Source: Nocardia elegans NBRC 108235 (GTDB taxonomy: Bacteria > Actinomycetota > Actinomycetes > Mycobacteriales > Mycobacteriaceae). From it: 64,000 nucleotides of DNA. Made by a program: the position numbers and the translations under genes. The notes beneath the pieces were generated by a model. That model made no database searches. It saw only the letters and a program-made list of their open reading frames with translations, and was not told the origin of the DNA. Shown in pieces: positions 23,411 to 39,187 of this stretch (positions within the stretch are counted from its first letter, which is position 1; each line of letters starts with the position of its first letter). Where the stretch lies: contig NZ_BDBF01000028.1 of NCBI RefSeq assembly GCF_001612845.1, forward strand, positions 1-64,000. Reading direction: 5' to 3'.

Positions 23411-23419
23411 CCGCCCGGG

Positions 23420-23971
23420 TCAGCGCGGCGGGCGACCGGCGAGCATCGCCTTCGCCGCGGCGCGCAGGTCGGCGCGCGGGGCGCGGGTGTCGAGTTCGGC
23501 GATGCAGATCTCGCGCACCATCGCGACCTTCAACATCGACGCGGCATCCGGATCGGACCAGCCCACCGCGACCATATCGGGCCGGCTGGCGGCGAGGAAA
23601 CCCTCGCGCCGCTGGGCGATCTCGGTGCGCAGGCCGGGATCCGACTGGGCTTGGAGCATGAAGGCCTCGGTGCCGCAGCTGTGCAGGCAGGCGTCGAGGA
23701 AGGCGTCGACGCTGACCGCGAGCCGGTCCGGACCCGGCGCCATCCCCCGGATCGCCTCCGCCACTCGCGCGCTGATGAGCGTGAAGAACTGGCGATACAG
23801 CGCCACCAGGTAGGTGTGGCGGTTGGGGAAGTGCCGATAGAAGGTGCCCTTGGCCATGCCCGCCTCTTCGACCACGGCATTGATCGAAAGGCGCTGTAGT
23901 CCTTCGCGTTCGGCTACGACCATGCCGGCGGTGAGCAGGGTGGCGCGGCCGGATTCGGCGACGACTGTCAT
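23420..23971 (-). CDS. TetR-family transcriptional regulator
   Basis: A 183-residue regulator. The TetR helix-turn-helix is at the N-terminus (LSINAVVEEAGMAKGTFYRHFPNRHTYLVALYRQFF). The C-terminal ligand and dimer domain ends in AELDTRAPRADLRAAAKAMLAG. It is divergent from the StrR-like regulator gene, with a 162-base interval, and its stop lies 9 bases from the stop of the DUF4185 gene (convergent). It may control itself or the neighbouring biosynthetic cluster. The ligand is unknown. Confidence 0.85.
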   Translation of the reverse strand: MTVVAESGRATLLTAGMVVAEREGLQRLSINAVVEEAGMAKGTFYRHFPNRHTYLVALYRQFFTLISARVAEAIRGMAPGPDRLAVSVDAFLDACLHSCGTEAFMLQAQSDPGLRTEIAQRREGFLAASRPDMVAVGWSDPDAASMLKVAMVREICIAELDTRAPRADLRAAAKAMLAGRPPR

Positions 23972-24133
23972 GGCGAGGGCACTCCTGGAGCGTTCTGTTC
24001 GGAAAGTCTAGTCGTGATCAACCGGCGCGCCTACGCTGTGACCGATCGGTCGGCCCGGCACCGGGTTTCGAACGGCCGGTTGCGGTCATCGGTGACCGGT
24101 CCCGTTCCGGACGAACTTCTTTTGGGGGCTGGA

Positions 24134-25060
24134 ATGTCCGCTCAGCGTAAAGCGAACGTCGGCGCAGTGGTGCCGCTGACATCCGATGCGTGTTATCGAG
24201 TCGAATTGCAGCGGCTGCTGCCGGCCGATTCGCCGCGTTCCACCGGGGAGGATCGCCGCCACATCGTGCGGCTGGCCGAAAGCGAGTCGCAGTGGCCGCC
24301 GATCCTGGTCCACCGCGCGACCATGCGGGTGATCGACGGGATGCACCGCGTCCATGCGGCGCGGATGAAGGGCATGACCCATATCGAGGTGTTGTTCTTC
24401 GACGGCAGCGCCGCCGAGGCATTCCTGCGCGGCGTCGAATCCAATGTGGTGCACGGGCTTCCGCTGACGCTGCCCGACCGGAAGGCGGCCGCGGAGCGCA
24501 TCCTGGAATCGATGCCCGAATTGTCCGATCGTACCATCGCCACCAGTACCGGATTGTCGTCGAAGACGGTGGCGCGCATCAGATTGCGTTCGACCGGGGA
24601 AACTCCGCAGTCGAACATCCGGATCGGCGCCGACGGCCGTTCCCGGCCGCTGGATTCCTCCCGGCGGCGCCAGCAGGTGATCGAATTGCTCACGGCCTCA
24701 CCGGATATGCCGCTGCGCGCACTGGCGGCGGCCGCCGATGTATCGGTCAGCACCGCGCACGCGATCCGGAAGAAGATGCGCGAGCGTCTGTGCTCGGACG
24801 GCGATACCGCCGAAGGGCCCGATACCAATGCCCTACTGCTGCAGAAACTTACCCGTGACCCCGCCATGCGGGCGAGTCAGCAGGGGCGAGATCTGTTGCG
24901 CTGGTTGCATTCCCATTCCATGAACCGCAAGATGTGGCCGCGGGTGGCCGAAGCGGTGCCGCCGCATCTGGCCGCGACCGTCGCGGAGCTGGCCAGCCGC
25001 AATGCGCGGGAGTGGCGTGCGTTCGCGGACCGAATCCAGTCCTCCGACACCGCCATCTGA
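24134..25060 (+). CDS. ParB/StrR-type cluster regulator
   Basis: A 308-residue protein of the StrR/NovG type. A ParB-like N-terminal domain reads SQWPPILVHRATMRVIDGMHRVHAARMKGMTHIEVLFFDG, and a helix-turn-helix follows (LPDRKAAAERILESMPELSDRTIATSTGLSSKTVARIR). A second DNA-binding segment is ALAAAADVSVSTAHAIRKKMRERL. Such proteins activate antibiotic-type gene clusters. Start at MSAQRKANVGAVVPL after TTGGGGGC. The MmpL gene follows 38 bases downstream, and the polyketide synthase lies beyond a terminator, so this is the candidate activator of the cluster. Confidence 0.85.
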   Translation: MSAQRKANVGAVVPLTSDACYRVELQRLLPADSPRSTGEDRRHIVRLAESESQWPPILVHRATMRVIDGMHRVHAARMKGMTHIEVLFFDGSAAEAFLRGVESNVVHGLPLTLPDRKAAAERILESMPELSDRTIATSTGLSSKTVARIRLRSTGETPQSNIRIGADGRSRPLDSSRRRQQVIELLTASPDMPLRALAAAADVSVSTAHAIRKKMRERLCSDGDTAEGPDTNALLLQKLTRDPAMRASQQGRDLLRWLHSHSMNRKMWPRVAEAVPPHLAATVAELASRNAREWRAFADRIQSSDTAI

Positions 25061-25098
25061 ACGCCCCACATTCGTCGCACTCCCGAGAGGTTCGGCAC

Positions 25099-27342
25099 AT
25101 GCTGTCCACCGTCGCCGCTTTCGCCACCCGACACGCCCGCGCGGTCCTCGCGGCATGTCTGCTGGTGGGCATCGTCAGCATCGCCTTCGGCGCCACCGCG
25201 CCGACGCATCTGAAGACGGGCGGGTTCTCGCCGCCCGATACCGAATCGGCACGCGTGTCGTCCTTCCTGGGCGACGAATTCCCCTCGGCCGCGCCGAATG
25301 TGGTTCTGCTGGTGCGCGCCCCCGGGGGAGTCGAGTCCGCAGCGGCACGGACGGCCGGTGAACGCGTGGTCGCGCAGTTGCACGCCGACCACGAGGTCGA
25401 CGCCGTGCAGTCCTATTGGCAGCTGGCGCCTGATCTGCGCTCGGCGCTGCGCAGCGGCGACGGCCGGGAGGCGCTGGTGCTCGCGCACGTCGCGGGGGAC
25501 GACACCACCGCACCGCAGCGCGCGGGCGCGCTCGTCGACCGGATCGGCGGTGACTACGACGGTGTCACCGTACTCGCGGGCGGTCAGGCCGTGGCGTTGA
25601 ATCAGATGAGTGAGCAGGTGGTGAAGGATCTGATCGTCACCGAGGCGATCGCGGTCCCGTTGACCGGGCTGGCGCTGATCATCGTTTTCGGCAGTGTGAT
25701 CGCCGCCGCGATACCCCTGGCGGTGGGTCTGTTCACCATCGCGGTCACGCTGCCGCTGCTGCGCATCCTCGCCGAGTTCGGCGACGTGTCGATCTTCGCG
25801 CTGAACATGATGAGCGCTCTCGGTTTCGCCGTGGCGATCGATTCGAGCCTGTTCCTGGTGAGCAGATTCCGCGAGGAACGCGCGGCCGGTCTCGACACCG
25901 GTGCGGCGGTCGTGCGCACCGCGCGGACCGCGGGGCGCACGGTGCTGTTCTCCGGTGCGGTCGTGGGGCTTTCGCTGTGCGCGCTGCTGGTGTTCCCGCT
26001 GTATTTCCTGCGGTCGCTGGCCTTCGCGGGGCTCTCGGTACTGGCCGCCGCCGTCGTCACGACCCTGCTGCTGGTACCGGCCGCGCTGGCGGTGACGGCG
26101 CCGCACCTGCACCGGTTCGATCTGCGAGTTCCGTTGCGGCGCTGGGCTCGCCGGCCGGCACCGAGCGGAGTGCCCGCGGCGCCGGCCGACACCCGCTGGT
26201 ATCGGGTGGTGCGGGCGGTGATGCGCCGGCCGGTGCTGTCCGCGGTCGCGGTGGTGGCGCTGTTGCTGGTCCTGGGTACGCCGGCCCTCTCGATGCGATT
26301 CGGCTCCGCCGATGACCGTGTCCTGCACGGTGCGTCCAGTCACGAGGTCGGTGACGCGTTGCGCGGCGACTTCCGTGAGAATGCGCTGGCGGCGGTGACC
26401 GTGGCGCTGCCCGGCTACGGCCTCGTCTCACCCGAGCTGGAGCACTATGCCGCCAATCTCTCCCGGGCCGAGGGCGTGACCTCGGTGTTGTCCGCCTCGG
26501 GAGTGTTCGCCGAAGGAACCCGGGTCGCGGCGGCGCCGGACGGGATGAGCACGCCGGCCGGAACCTTTCTGCGGGTCGGCACCGAGGCCGACCCGTCGTC
26601 GCCGGCGGGCAACGATCTGTTGCACCGGATTCGTGACGTGCCTCCGCCGAGCCCGGCGCTCTACGGCGGCGCCGCCGCCGAGAACGCGGATTCGGTGCAC
26701 GCGTTGACCTCTCGGTTGCCGCTCGCGCTGGGCCTGATCGCCGTGTCGACCCTGCTCGTACTCCTGGCTTTCACCGGCAGCGTGTGGCTTCCGGTCAAGG
26801 CGTTGCTGCTGAATACTCTGTCGCTGTCGGCGACATTCGGCGCGATGGTATGGATTTTTCAAGAAGGTCATTTGTCGGCAATATTCGGTTTCACGCCTAC
26901 CGGATTTCTGGTTCCGACCATGCCCATTCTCATGTTCTGTCTGGCCTTCGGCGTTTCCATGGATTACGAAGTATTCCTGCTCTCCCGAATTCGTGAGGAA
27001 TGGATTGTGACCGGAGACAACACCCGGTCGGTCGCGATCGGCGTGGCTCGCACGGCGCGCATTTTCACCGCCGCCGCACTGCTCATGACGATCGCCTTCG
27101 CGGGAATGGTGACCTCGCGGGTGTCCTTCATTCAGCTGTTCGGCCTGGGGCTGGCGCTCGCGGTGCTCAGCGATGCCACCCTGATCCGCGGCATCCTCGT
27201 TCCGGCCCTGATGCGCCTGCTGGGCGCGGCCAACTGGTGGGGGCCGACATGGCTGCGGCGGTTGCCGGCCGGACTCGAGGGCGGGCCGGATCCGGATTCC
27301 CGGGCCCGGCCGGGGCCGGATCCCGTTCCCGTACAGAATTGA
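25099..27342 (+). CDS. MMPL/RND-family transporter
   Basis: A 747-residue membrane protein with the RND layout twice over: a first helix (AVLAACLLVGIVSIAFGAT), an external loop, then five to six helices. The second half ends in helices such as LALGLIAVSTLLVLLAFTGSVW and PTMPILMFCLAFGVSMDYEVFLLSRIREEW. The DYEVFLLSRIREEW segment matches the proton-relay helix of MmpL proteins. Start at MLSTVAAFATRHARAVL after CGAGAGG. It is smaller than classic MmpL proteins (about 950 residues) but complete. It may export the product of the adjacent polyketide synthase, possibly a lipid. Confidence 0.88.
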   Translation: MLSTVAAFATRHARAVLAACLLVGIVSIAFGATAPTHLKTGGFSPPDTESARVSSFLGDEFPSAAPNVVLLVRAPGGVESAAARTAGERVVAQLHADHEVDAVQSYWQLAPDLRSALRSGDGREALVLAHVAGDDTTAPQRAGALVDRIGGDYDGVTVLAGGQAVALNQMSEQVVKDLIVTEAIAVPLTGLALIIVFGSVIAAAIPLAVGLFTIAVTLPLLRILAEFGDVSIFALNMMSALGFAVAIDSSLFLVSRFREERAAGLDTGAAVVRTARTAGRTVLFSGAVVGLSLCALLVFPLYFLRSLAFAGLSVLAAAVVTTLLLVPAALAVTAPHLHRFDLRVPLRRWARRPAPSGVPAAPADTRWYRVVRAVMRRPVLSAVAVVALLLVLGTPALSMRFGSADDRVLHGASSHEVGDALRGDFRENALAAVTVALPGYGLVSPELEHYAANLSRAEGVTSVLSASGVFAEGTRVAAAPDGMSTPAGTFLRVGTEADPSSPAGNDLLHRIRDVPPPSPALYGGAAAENADSVHALTSRLPLALGLIAVSTLLVLLAFTGSVWLPVKALLLNTLSLSATFGAMVWIFQEGHLSAIFGFTPTGFLVPTMPILMFCLAFGVSMDYEVFLLSRIREEWIVTGDNTRSVAIGVARTARIFTAAALLMTIAFAGMVTSRVSFIQLFGLGLALAVLSDATLIRGILVPALMRLLGAANWWGPTWLRRLPAGLEGGPDPDSRARPGPDPVPVQN

Positions 27343-27351
27343 CCGACCGAA

Positions 27352-27393
27352 AAATGCGCGAGGCGCCGGTACGCACCGGCGCCTCGCGCATTT
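27352..27393. terminator. Strong stem-loop terminator after the MmpL gene
   Basis: A perfect 19-base inverted repeat (AAATGCGCGAGGCGCCGGT and its complement) with a 4-base ACGC loop, starting 9 bases after the MmpL stop. The A/T ends allow termination on either strand. It separates the regulator/exporter unit from the polyketide synthase, so the latter needs its own promoter. Confidence 0.9.
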
Positions 27394-27529
27394 GTGTGCG
27401 TTCGGAATTCGTTGACCGGTCCGAATCGCACACCATAGGCTGCACGTATCCGGTACAGGTGTCCGGAATTTGGACAACGCCGCGGTTCGTCCCGACGAAT
27501 TCGGGCACTGTTCACAGCCAGGAGTGACA

Positions 27530-33840
<6,311 letters not shown>

Positions 33841-33844
<4 letters not shown>

Positions 33845-34800
33845 GTACCGGACAGATCGCCTATCCCGATATCGATACGGTGCTCGGGGACCGGACCGGC
33901 CGATTCTTCGGTGAAGGCTACAAGCGCATCGGCCACGAGATCTTCGACATCACCGTCGAGCCGCGGCCGGCGGGGCCGACACTGACCGCCGTCGCCGGGG
34001 TGCGCTACCCGCTGGACTGGTCGCAGAAGAGCACCCGGGTGCTCACCCCGCACCTGAGCAGCATCGACTGTTCGATCTTCGGCTACCGGCTGCTGGCGGT
34101 GATCCTGCGCGAGTGCGGTATGAGCGATGCCGACATCAGCCGGTGCTGGATGCCGTTCGTGCAATTCAGCAGCGGCACGGTCGCCACCGAGAACCTGGAC
34201 CGGTTCCCGATCGAAGCGGCCGTCACGAGCAGCACGGCGAATACCATGACCATTTCCGGATCATTCGGCAGCACAATGGAATTGGAGGCCGTCGTCGCGC
34301 TGCCCACCCCACCCCGGTTCCCGGCGCCGGGTCCGGCGCGGACGGTGGCCGAGCCGGTGGGCGGCTACTCGCACGGTCCGGTCTACGGGCGCAGCCAGTA
34401 CCTGCGCGATATCCGCCTCGACGGCGAGGGGACGAGCGCGAGTGCGGAATTCACCCTCTCGCTGGGTGATTCGGACGCGTCCGGCACCGGAGTCGCCGAT
34501 TTCTACCAGCCCTCGATCACCTTGGTCGACGCCACGGTGATCCTGGCGCAACTGTCGCAGGTCGTGCTGTACGAGCTGGACAATATCGCCCGCAAGGACA
34601 GCGAGACGTTGTGGATGCGCCGGATGACCGCGCGCGCGGAGGCGCCCCCGCCGCCGTACACGCCGGGTTCGGCCACCACGCGGATGGCGCGCTCGATGGT
34701 ACTGGGATTCGGCGGGGGTAAATGGCGGATCTCGAATTGGGAGTCGGAATTCGCCGACTGCTCGATCCGCTACGACCTCGCCCACCAGCTACCGGCCTGA
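33841..34800 (+). CDS. AvrD-like protein
   Basis: A 319-residue protein without a signal peptide. It begins MSTGQIAYPDIDTVLGDRTGRFFGEGYKRIGHEIF and has TRVLTPHLSSIDCSIFGYRLLAVIL and GVADFYQPSITLVDATVILAQLSQVVLYELDNI. This pattern matches my recollection of the AvrD family. AvrD of Pseudomonas syringae directs syringolide formation by joining a beta-keto acyl unit to D-xylulose, and the fold is thought to be hotdog-like. Overlap with the PKS stop (ATGA) and the PKS product type suggest it acts on the ACP-bound chain. The family assignment is by eye and moderately sure. Confidence 0.55.
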
Positions 34801-34831
34801 CCTCGAAAAAACCTCTCTCGAAAGGCTTTCC

Positions 34832-35611
34832 ATGTCCGGAACAAATTATCGGCGCATCGTCGTCTCCGGCACGTACTCCACCGGCAAGACGACCACGTCC
34901 ACCGCGCTGGCACTGCTCACCGGCATTCCCCGGGTCGACGCCTCCTCGGCGCGCGAGGTGGTGACCGAATTCTTCCCCGGAATGCGCTTCCAGGATCTGA
35001 GCACCACCGAACTGATGGCGCTGGGCTTTCGCCGCCTGGAGTTGCGCATCGAGGCCGAGACGTTGCTCGAGGCGCAGGGCAACGGTTTCATCGCCGACGG
35101 ATCGGTGCTCAACGAATGGGTCTACGGGGCGACCCGCCTGATCACCGGCCCGAATCCGGGGTCCACCCGCTTCCACAAGATCGTCAAGAACACCGTGACC
35201 CTGCCGGGCCGCCCGTTCTTCCGGCGCTACCTGGACGCCTACGGCGAGATGGCGCGCCAGCGCGCCCGTAAGGGCTACGACATCTTCTTCCACCTTCCGG
35301 TGGAGGTGCCGATGGATCCCGACGGACATCGTCCGGTGGACGAGCGCTACCGTGCCATCTCCGACAGCAAACTGCTGCACACCATCAGCGAGCTGGGGGC
35401 GCCCGTGGTGACCGTGCGCGGCACACCCGAACAGCGGCTCGAGCAGATCGTGAAGGTGCTCGACATTCCGACCGTCATGGATATCGATGTGGCGGTGAAG
35501 GAGGCGGTCGAGTTCGTCCGCACCAGCCGGGAACGGGTCCAGGAGATGATCATCTCCCAGGCGCAACCGCACACCATGGGACGCAAGCTCCGCTTCGCCG
35601 TGCGGGTGTAG
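34832..35611 (+). CDS. P-loop nucleotide-dependent kinase / AAA-type ATPase
   Basis: A 259-residue P-loop protein. Walker A is GTYSTGKTT (about residues 13-21) and GFIADGSVLNEWVYGA looks like a Walker B-like or lid region. It resembles NadR-type and small-molecule kinases more than chaperone AAA proteins (no sensor or arginine finger seen). It lies 31 bases after the AvrD-like gene and before a strong terminator, so it is the last member of the PKS operon. A sugar or alcohol phosphorylation step is the simplest guess, by analogy with phosphorylated butenolide-type intermediates. Confidence 0.7.
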   Translation: MSGTNYRRIVVSGTYSTGKTTTSTALALLTGIPRVDASSAREVVTEFFPGMRFQDLSTTELMALGFRRLELRIEAETLLEAQGNGFIADGSVLNEWVYGATRLITGPNPGSTRFHKIVKNTVTLPGRPFFRRYLDAYGEMARQRARKGYDIFFHLPVEVPMDPDGHRPVDERYRAISDSKLLHTISELGAPVVTVRGTPEQRLEQIVKVLDIPTVMDIDVAVKEAVEFVRTSRERVQEMIISQAQPHTMGRKLRFAVRV

Positions 35612-35622
35612 CGCGTCGGACC

Positions 35623-35658
35623 CCGCGGCCGGCTCGTATCGGTGCGAGCCGGCCGCGG
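35623..35658. terminator. Terminator stem-loop between convergent genes
   Basis: A perfect 14-base inverted repeat (CCGCGGCCGGCTCG / CGAGCCGGCCGCGG) with an 8-base loop, 11 bases after the kinase stop and 16 bases before the stop of the convergent DUF5996 gene. It probably ends the PKS operon. Confidence 0.8.
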
Positions 35659-35674
35659 CGCTGTGTCGCGTCCG

Positions 35675-36634
35675 TCAGCGCAGCGACCAGGGCGCGGCCG
35701 CCTTCTTCTCGGCCCACCGATGCGGATCGCATTCGAGCTCGGCGCGATCCCACCGGCCCAATTCGGCTGCGGCCGCATATGTTTCGCGCAGAAATGCCGC
35801 CACCACGGTGTTCGGATCATCCGCCGTCCGCACGGTTTCATACGGAAGCACGAATTCCCCCAGCGTGGCGTCGTAGCCCGCCCCCGGCACCTGCAGCTGC
35901 CGCTCGCGGTAGCCCTCGGGTTCGGGATATGCGTAGGCGTAGAACGCGCCTTCCTCGCCGCCGCCGGGCCAGAATCCACAACTGCTGAGTTCGTGGGAAT
36001 AACCCTCCACCATGACCCAATCGGCACAGTGCGGCGCACCGCCGCCGTGTTCCGGCGCGGTTCGCCCCGAAAATCGGGTATAGGCGAGATCCATTGCGCC
36101 CCAGAAGAAATGCACCGGACTGGACTTGCCGACATATCCCGACCGGAATTCGCCGAGCGCGCGATTCGCATGCACGAGCTGGCGCCAGAACGCCCGCGCG
36201 GACTCCGGATCGTAGGAGGCGTGCCGGGTATCCTCCGCGAACGGAATGGACGGATCGACCTCGTTCGGCCGCCCCTGAATCCGCGTCCGCAACCCGAGTT
36301 CGTCGAGCGCCTGCATGGTTTCGGCGTAGAACTGCGCCACGGTTTTCGGTGCGAGCGCCACACTGCGCATATCGCCGGTGTCGGCGCGGATCACCAACCG
36401 ATCCGCGAGAAAGTCGAATTCGATATCGAACAGCCGATCACCGTAAGGAATCGCCGGCGTCATCAGCCCCCGCGGACTCACGAAAAGCGTGACCTGCCAC
36501 CAGTGATTCAACAACGGAGCGTGCGCGAGCCGAACCTTCCCCACGATCTGCATCCACATATGCAGGGTCTCCCGCGTCTCCGCCCACTCCGCAACCCGCA
36601 ACCGCGGCCACGCGGTGGAATTCGTCTCCGACAT
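35675..36634 (-). CDS. DUF5996 family protein
   Basis: A 319-residue soluble protein starting MSETNSTAWPRLRVAEW. The conserved opening (AETRETLHMWMQIVGKVRLAHAPLLNHWWQVTLFVSPRGLMTPAIPYG) and the later stretches FFWGAMDLAYTRFSGR, EGYSHELSSCGFWPGGG and GAFYAYAYPEPEGY are the DUF5996 pattern, which recurs across actinobacteria. The many aromatic residues and the absence of catalytic signatures leave its role open. Its start lies 35 bases downstream of the stop of the NmrA-like gene on the same strand, so the two may share a transcript. Confidence 0.85.
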   Translation of the reverse strand: MSETNSTAWPRLRVAEWAETRETLHMWMQIVGKVRLAHAPLLNHWWQVTLFVSPRGLMTPAIPYGDRLFDIEFDFLADRLVIRADTGDMRSVALAPKTVAQFYAETMQALDELGLRTRIQGRPNEVDPSIPFAEDTRHASYDPESARAFWRQLVHANRALGEFRSGYVGKSSPVHFFWGAMDLAYTRFSGRTAPEHGGGAPHCADWVMVEGYSHELSSCGFWPGGGEEGAFYAYAYPEPEGYRERQLQVPGAGYDATLGEFVLPYETVRTADDPNTVVAAFLRETYAAAAELGRWDRAELECDPHRWAEKKAAAPWSLR

Positions 36635-36669
36635 ATCGATGGTCCCTTCGTTGCCGATGTCGATTCGAG

Positions 36670-37542
36670 TCACGGAGTGCGAGGAGATTCCGCCGCTACC
36701 GCGGGAAGGGTCCGTAGCGCCCAGTTACGAAACGACGTCCACTCGACCTCGGGCGTCGCGCGATGCAGAGCCTCGATGTCGACGCGGTAGCCGCCGGCGT
36801 CGAGGAATGCCCACATGGCGTGCATATCCGGATTGCCGATGGCGTCGAGCGACGTCTGCCGATGGACGACGGGCCGGCCCAGCGCGTCACCGATGGCGGC
36901 GGCCATGTCGGCGGGTGTGGGGGCGTCGCCGGCCAGTTCGACGCGCTCGCCGAGATAGCGGTCCGGCTCGCGCAGAACATGAGCGACGAACTGCCCGAGA
37001 TCTTCTCGCGCAAGCTGCTGTAGCGGGCGATCGGAAGGTATGGGTAGCTCCAGCACGCCGTCGAGAAGCTCCCGGCGGCCACCGAGCGCGTTGTCGAAGA
37101 AATATGTCGGTGCGACGACGGTCGCCGGCAGACCACTGGCCGTGAGTTCATGCTCGATCACCGCTTTGCTCTCGAAATGCGGAATCATCGTGTTCTGATC
37201 CGCCGACGCCACAGAACTGAACACCAGATGCGGCACCCCCGCATCGCCGGCCGCCCCGATGATCGCCCGCCCCTGCCGGACCTCCGCATCCACACCCGTC
37301 TCGAACGGTGTGGTCAGGGCGAACACGCCCGCGACATTCGCCATCGCCGCCGCGAGCGCGGCCCGGTCGTCCAGCGATCCGCTCACGAGTTCCGCGCCGC
37401 GCTCACCGAGCCGCTGCGCCCCACGGCTGCGCGGATCGCGCACCATCGCGCGCACCGCCACCCCGCGCGACAGCAATGCGTCGGCAACAGCCCCGCCTTG
37501 TCCCCCCGTAGCTCCGAGTACCAGTACTGGAGGATGTGTCAC
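36670..37542 (-). CDS. NmrA-like NAD(P)-binding protein
   Basis: A 290-residue atypical short-chain dehydrogenase. The dinucleotide loop is VLVLGATGGQGGAVADALLSRG (about residues 6-27), followed by VRAMVRDPRSR for NADP(H). GVFALTTPFETGVDAEVRQGRAII and LVFSSVASADQNTMIPHFESKAVIEHELTASGLPATVVAPTYFFDN are typical of the NmrA/HSCARG group, which often senses NADP redox state rather than catalysing a reaction. It lacks the usual YxxxK pair in a strict form. It starts MTHPPVLVLGATGG and is possibly co-transcribed with the DUF5996 gene. Confidence 0.85.
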   Translation of the reverse strand: MTHPPVLVLGATGGQGGAVADALLSRGVAVRAMVRDPRSRGAQRLGERGAELVSGSLDDRAALAAAMANVAGVFALTTPFETGVDAEVRQGRAIIGAAGDAGVPHLVFSSVASADQNTMIPHFESKAVIEHELTASGLPATVVAPTYFFDNALGGRRELLDGVLELPIPSDRPLQQLAREDLGQFVAHVLREPDRYLGERVELAGDAPTPADMAAAIGDALGRPVVHRQTSLDAIGNPDMHAMWAFLDAGGYRVDIEALHRATPEVEWTSFRNWALRTLPAVAAESPRTP

Positions 37543-37734
37543 AGCACTCCAATCCGATCAATTGGTCAGAAGTATCGACAGGCTACGTCAGCGCAATCGG
37601 GAGTGGTGATCGTTCGCCCGTCCGCGGGGCGAATGAGCCGCGCCTTCCGGCGGCGTGAGTCGGGCAGAAGGTTCGCCGTTGATCGATCATGTCGCCGACG
37701 CAGTCTCCCGTGTGGTCGGGGAGTATGACCCGAG

Positions 37735-39166
37735 GTGATGCGCCAGGCCCGGTTCGAGCGCCGAGTACCATCGGGCCAGCCGCCGCGGGTCGATCGGAGA
37801 GGAATCATCCGTACGTCGAATTCCGTCCACGTTTCACTGTTGCCCGACGTGATCCGTGCCTACATGCGGGCTCACGGGTTGACCAAGCATGAGGAAATGG
37901 CACGTGTATTGGGCGTGGACCGGACGTTGGTGTAGAAGTACCTCAGCGGCGCTCGGGACTGCCGAGAGATCTTCCTCCGGAGACTTTCGGGCTGATGGAG
38001 CTCGCGCAGTCCATGCCTGTCGACCCCGCCGACACGGTGGCGGATTGGCGGCTCGTGCGTCGAACGTTGAACCGGAATCGGCACGAGCTGACGGCGACTG
38101 CCGCTCGTCTGTACTGGGATTCGGTGCCGATCGAGGGCACCACCTGTATCACTCGGCCGAATTGGATGGCGCCGATGCCGCTCGACCTCGACTTGATCCG
38201 GCTCGAATTCGACGCCGACGCTCCGCCCCCGATATGCGATGGCACCGAGGTGGAGTCGGAGCCTTATAGGCCGATGCGTCCGAATGGGCTGTCGCGGTAC
38301 ACGAGGTACAGCCAGGCGGTCAGAGCGATCGCACGTCCTACTCTGTTCGAGAACCGGATGTCGTATCGTTTGCTCGACGTCTCGTTCGACGAGTGCGGGG
38401 GCCGGATGGCGTTCGGATCGACGACATACTTCGACATGGTCGACGTGTGCGAGGTCATCGCCCACGAGACCGCAGCCGTTTATGGACAGCGCATCGCGGA
38501 GCTTCTCGCATCACACTGGATGACCTGCCCTTCCGGAACCGGGTCGGCGACCTGTTCGATCCCAGGCGTCGGCCGATCCTGCCGAGTATCAACACCCTGA
38601 CCATCCGGCGGGCGCCGGCGGGAGACACCTTCTTCCTCCATCGTCGCGGTTCGAACCTGGTAACGCTGGCCGCCGGACTGACACACATCATTCCTGCGGG
38701 TGTGCTCCAGCCGGCTGCGATCGGTCAGGTGAACGTGGCACGTGATTTCAGTCTGTGGCGGAACATGATTCGCGAATTTTCGGAGGAGTTTCTGGACACG
38801 CCGGAACATGATGGGAGCAGTGGCACGCCGGTCGACTACGACATCGAGCCACTTCGTACGCTGACCGAAGCGCGTGCGGCCGGAAAGGTCCGGGCATGGT
38901 GTTTCGGTGTGGGCCTCGACCCGTTGGCGCCGGCCGGTGAAATCCTCACCGCTGTCATCATCGACTCGGACGTTTTCGACACGGCGTTCGAGGGGTTGGT
39001 TTCGCGGAATTCCGAGGGCGAGATGTATCCCACGGAGGATGGCACTCTGGGGATCCGCTGGACATCGGAGAATGTTCGGCGCGTGCTGAACCGGGAACCG
39101 CTGGCAGCAGCCGCAGCGGCGTGTGTGGCCCTGACCTGGCGGCACAGAGCGACACTACTGGCGTAG
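37735..39166 (+). pseudogene. Broken XRE-type regulator gene
   Basis: One original gene appears spread over three frames. Part 1 (SVHVSLLPDVIRAYMRAHGLTKHEEMARVLGVDRTL) is a helix-turn-helix, cut by a TAG at 37933 and continuing as KYLSGARDCREI. Part 2 resumes in another frame at about 37977 (PPETFGLMELAQSM...) and runs to about 38510, with FENRMSYRLLDVSF and FGSTTYFDMVDVCEVIAHETAA. Part 3 follows in a third frame (LDDLPFRNRVGDLFDPRRRPILPSINTLTIRR ... WRNMIREFSEEFLDTPEHDG), resembling the C-terminal domain of actinobacterial XRE proteins. A linker segment near 37970 seems deleted. It is one nonsense codon and two frameshifts from intact; sequencing error is the alternative. Confidence 0.7.
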
Positions 39167-39187
39167 TGCCAGTGCCATGATGGCCTG

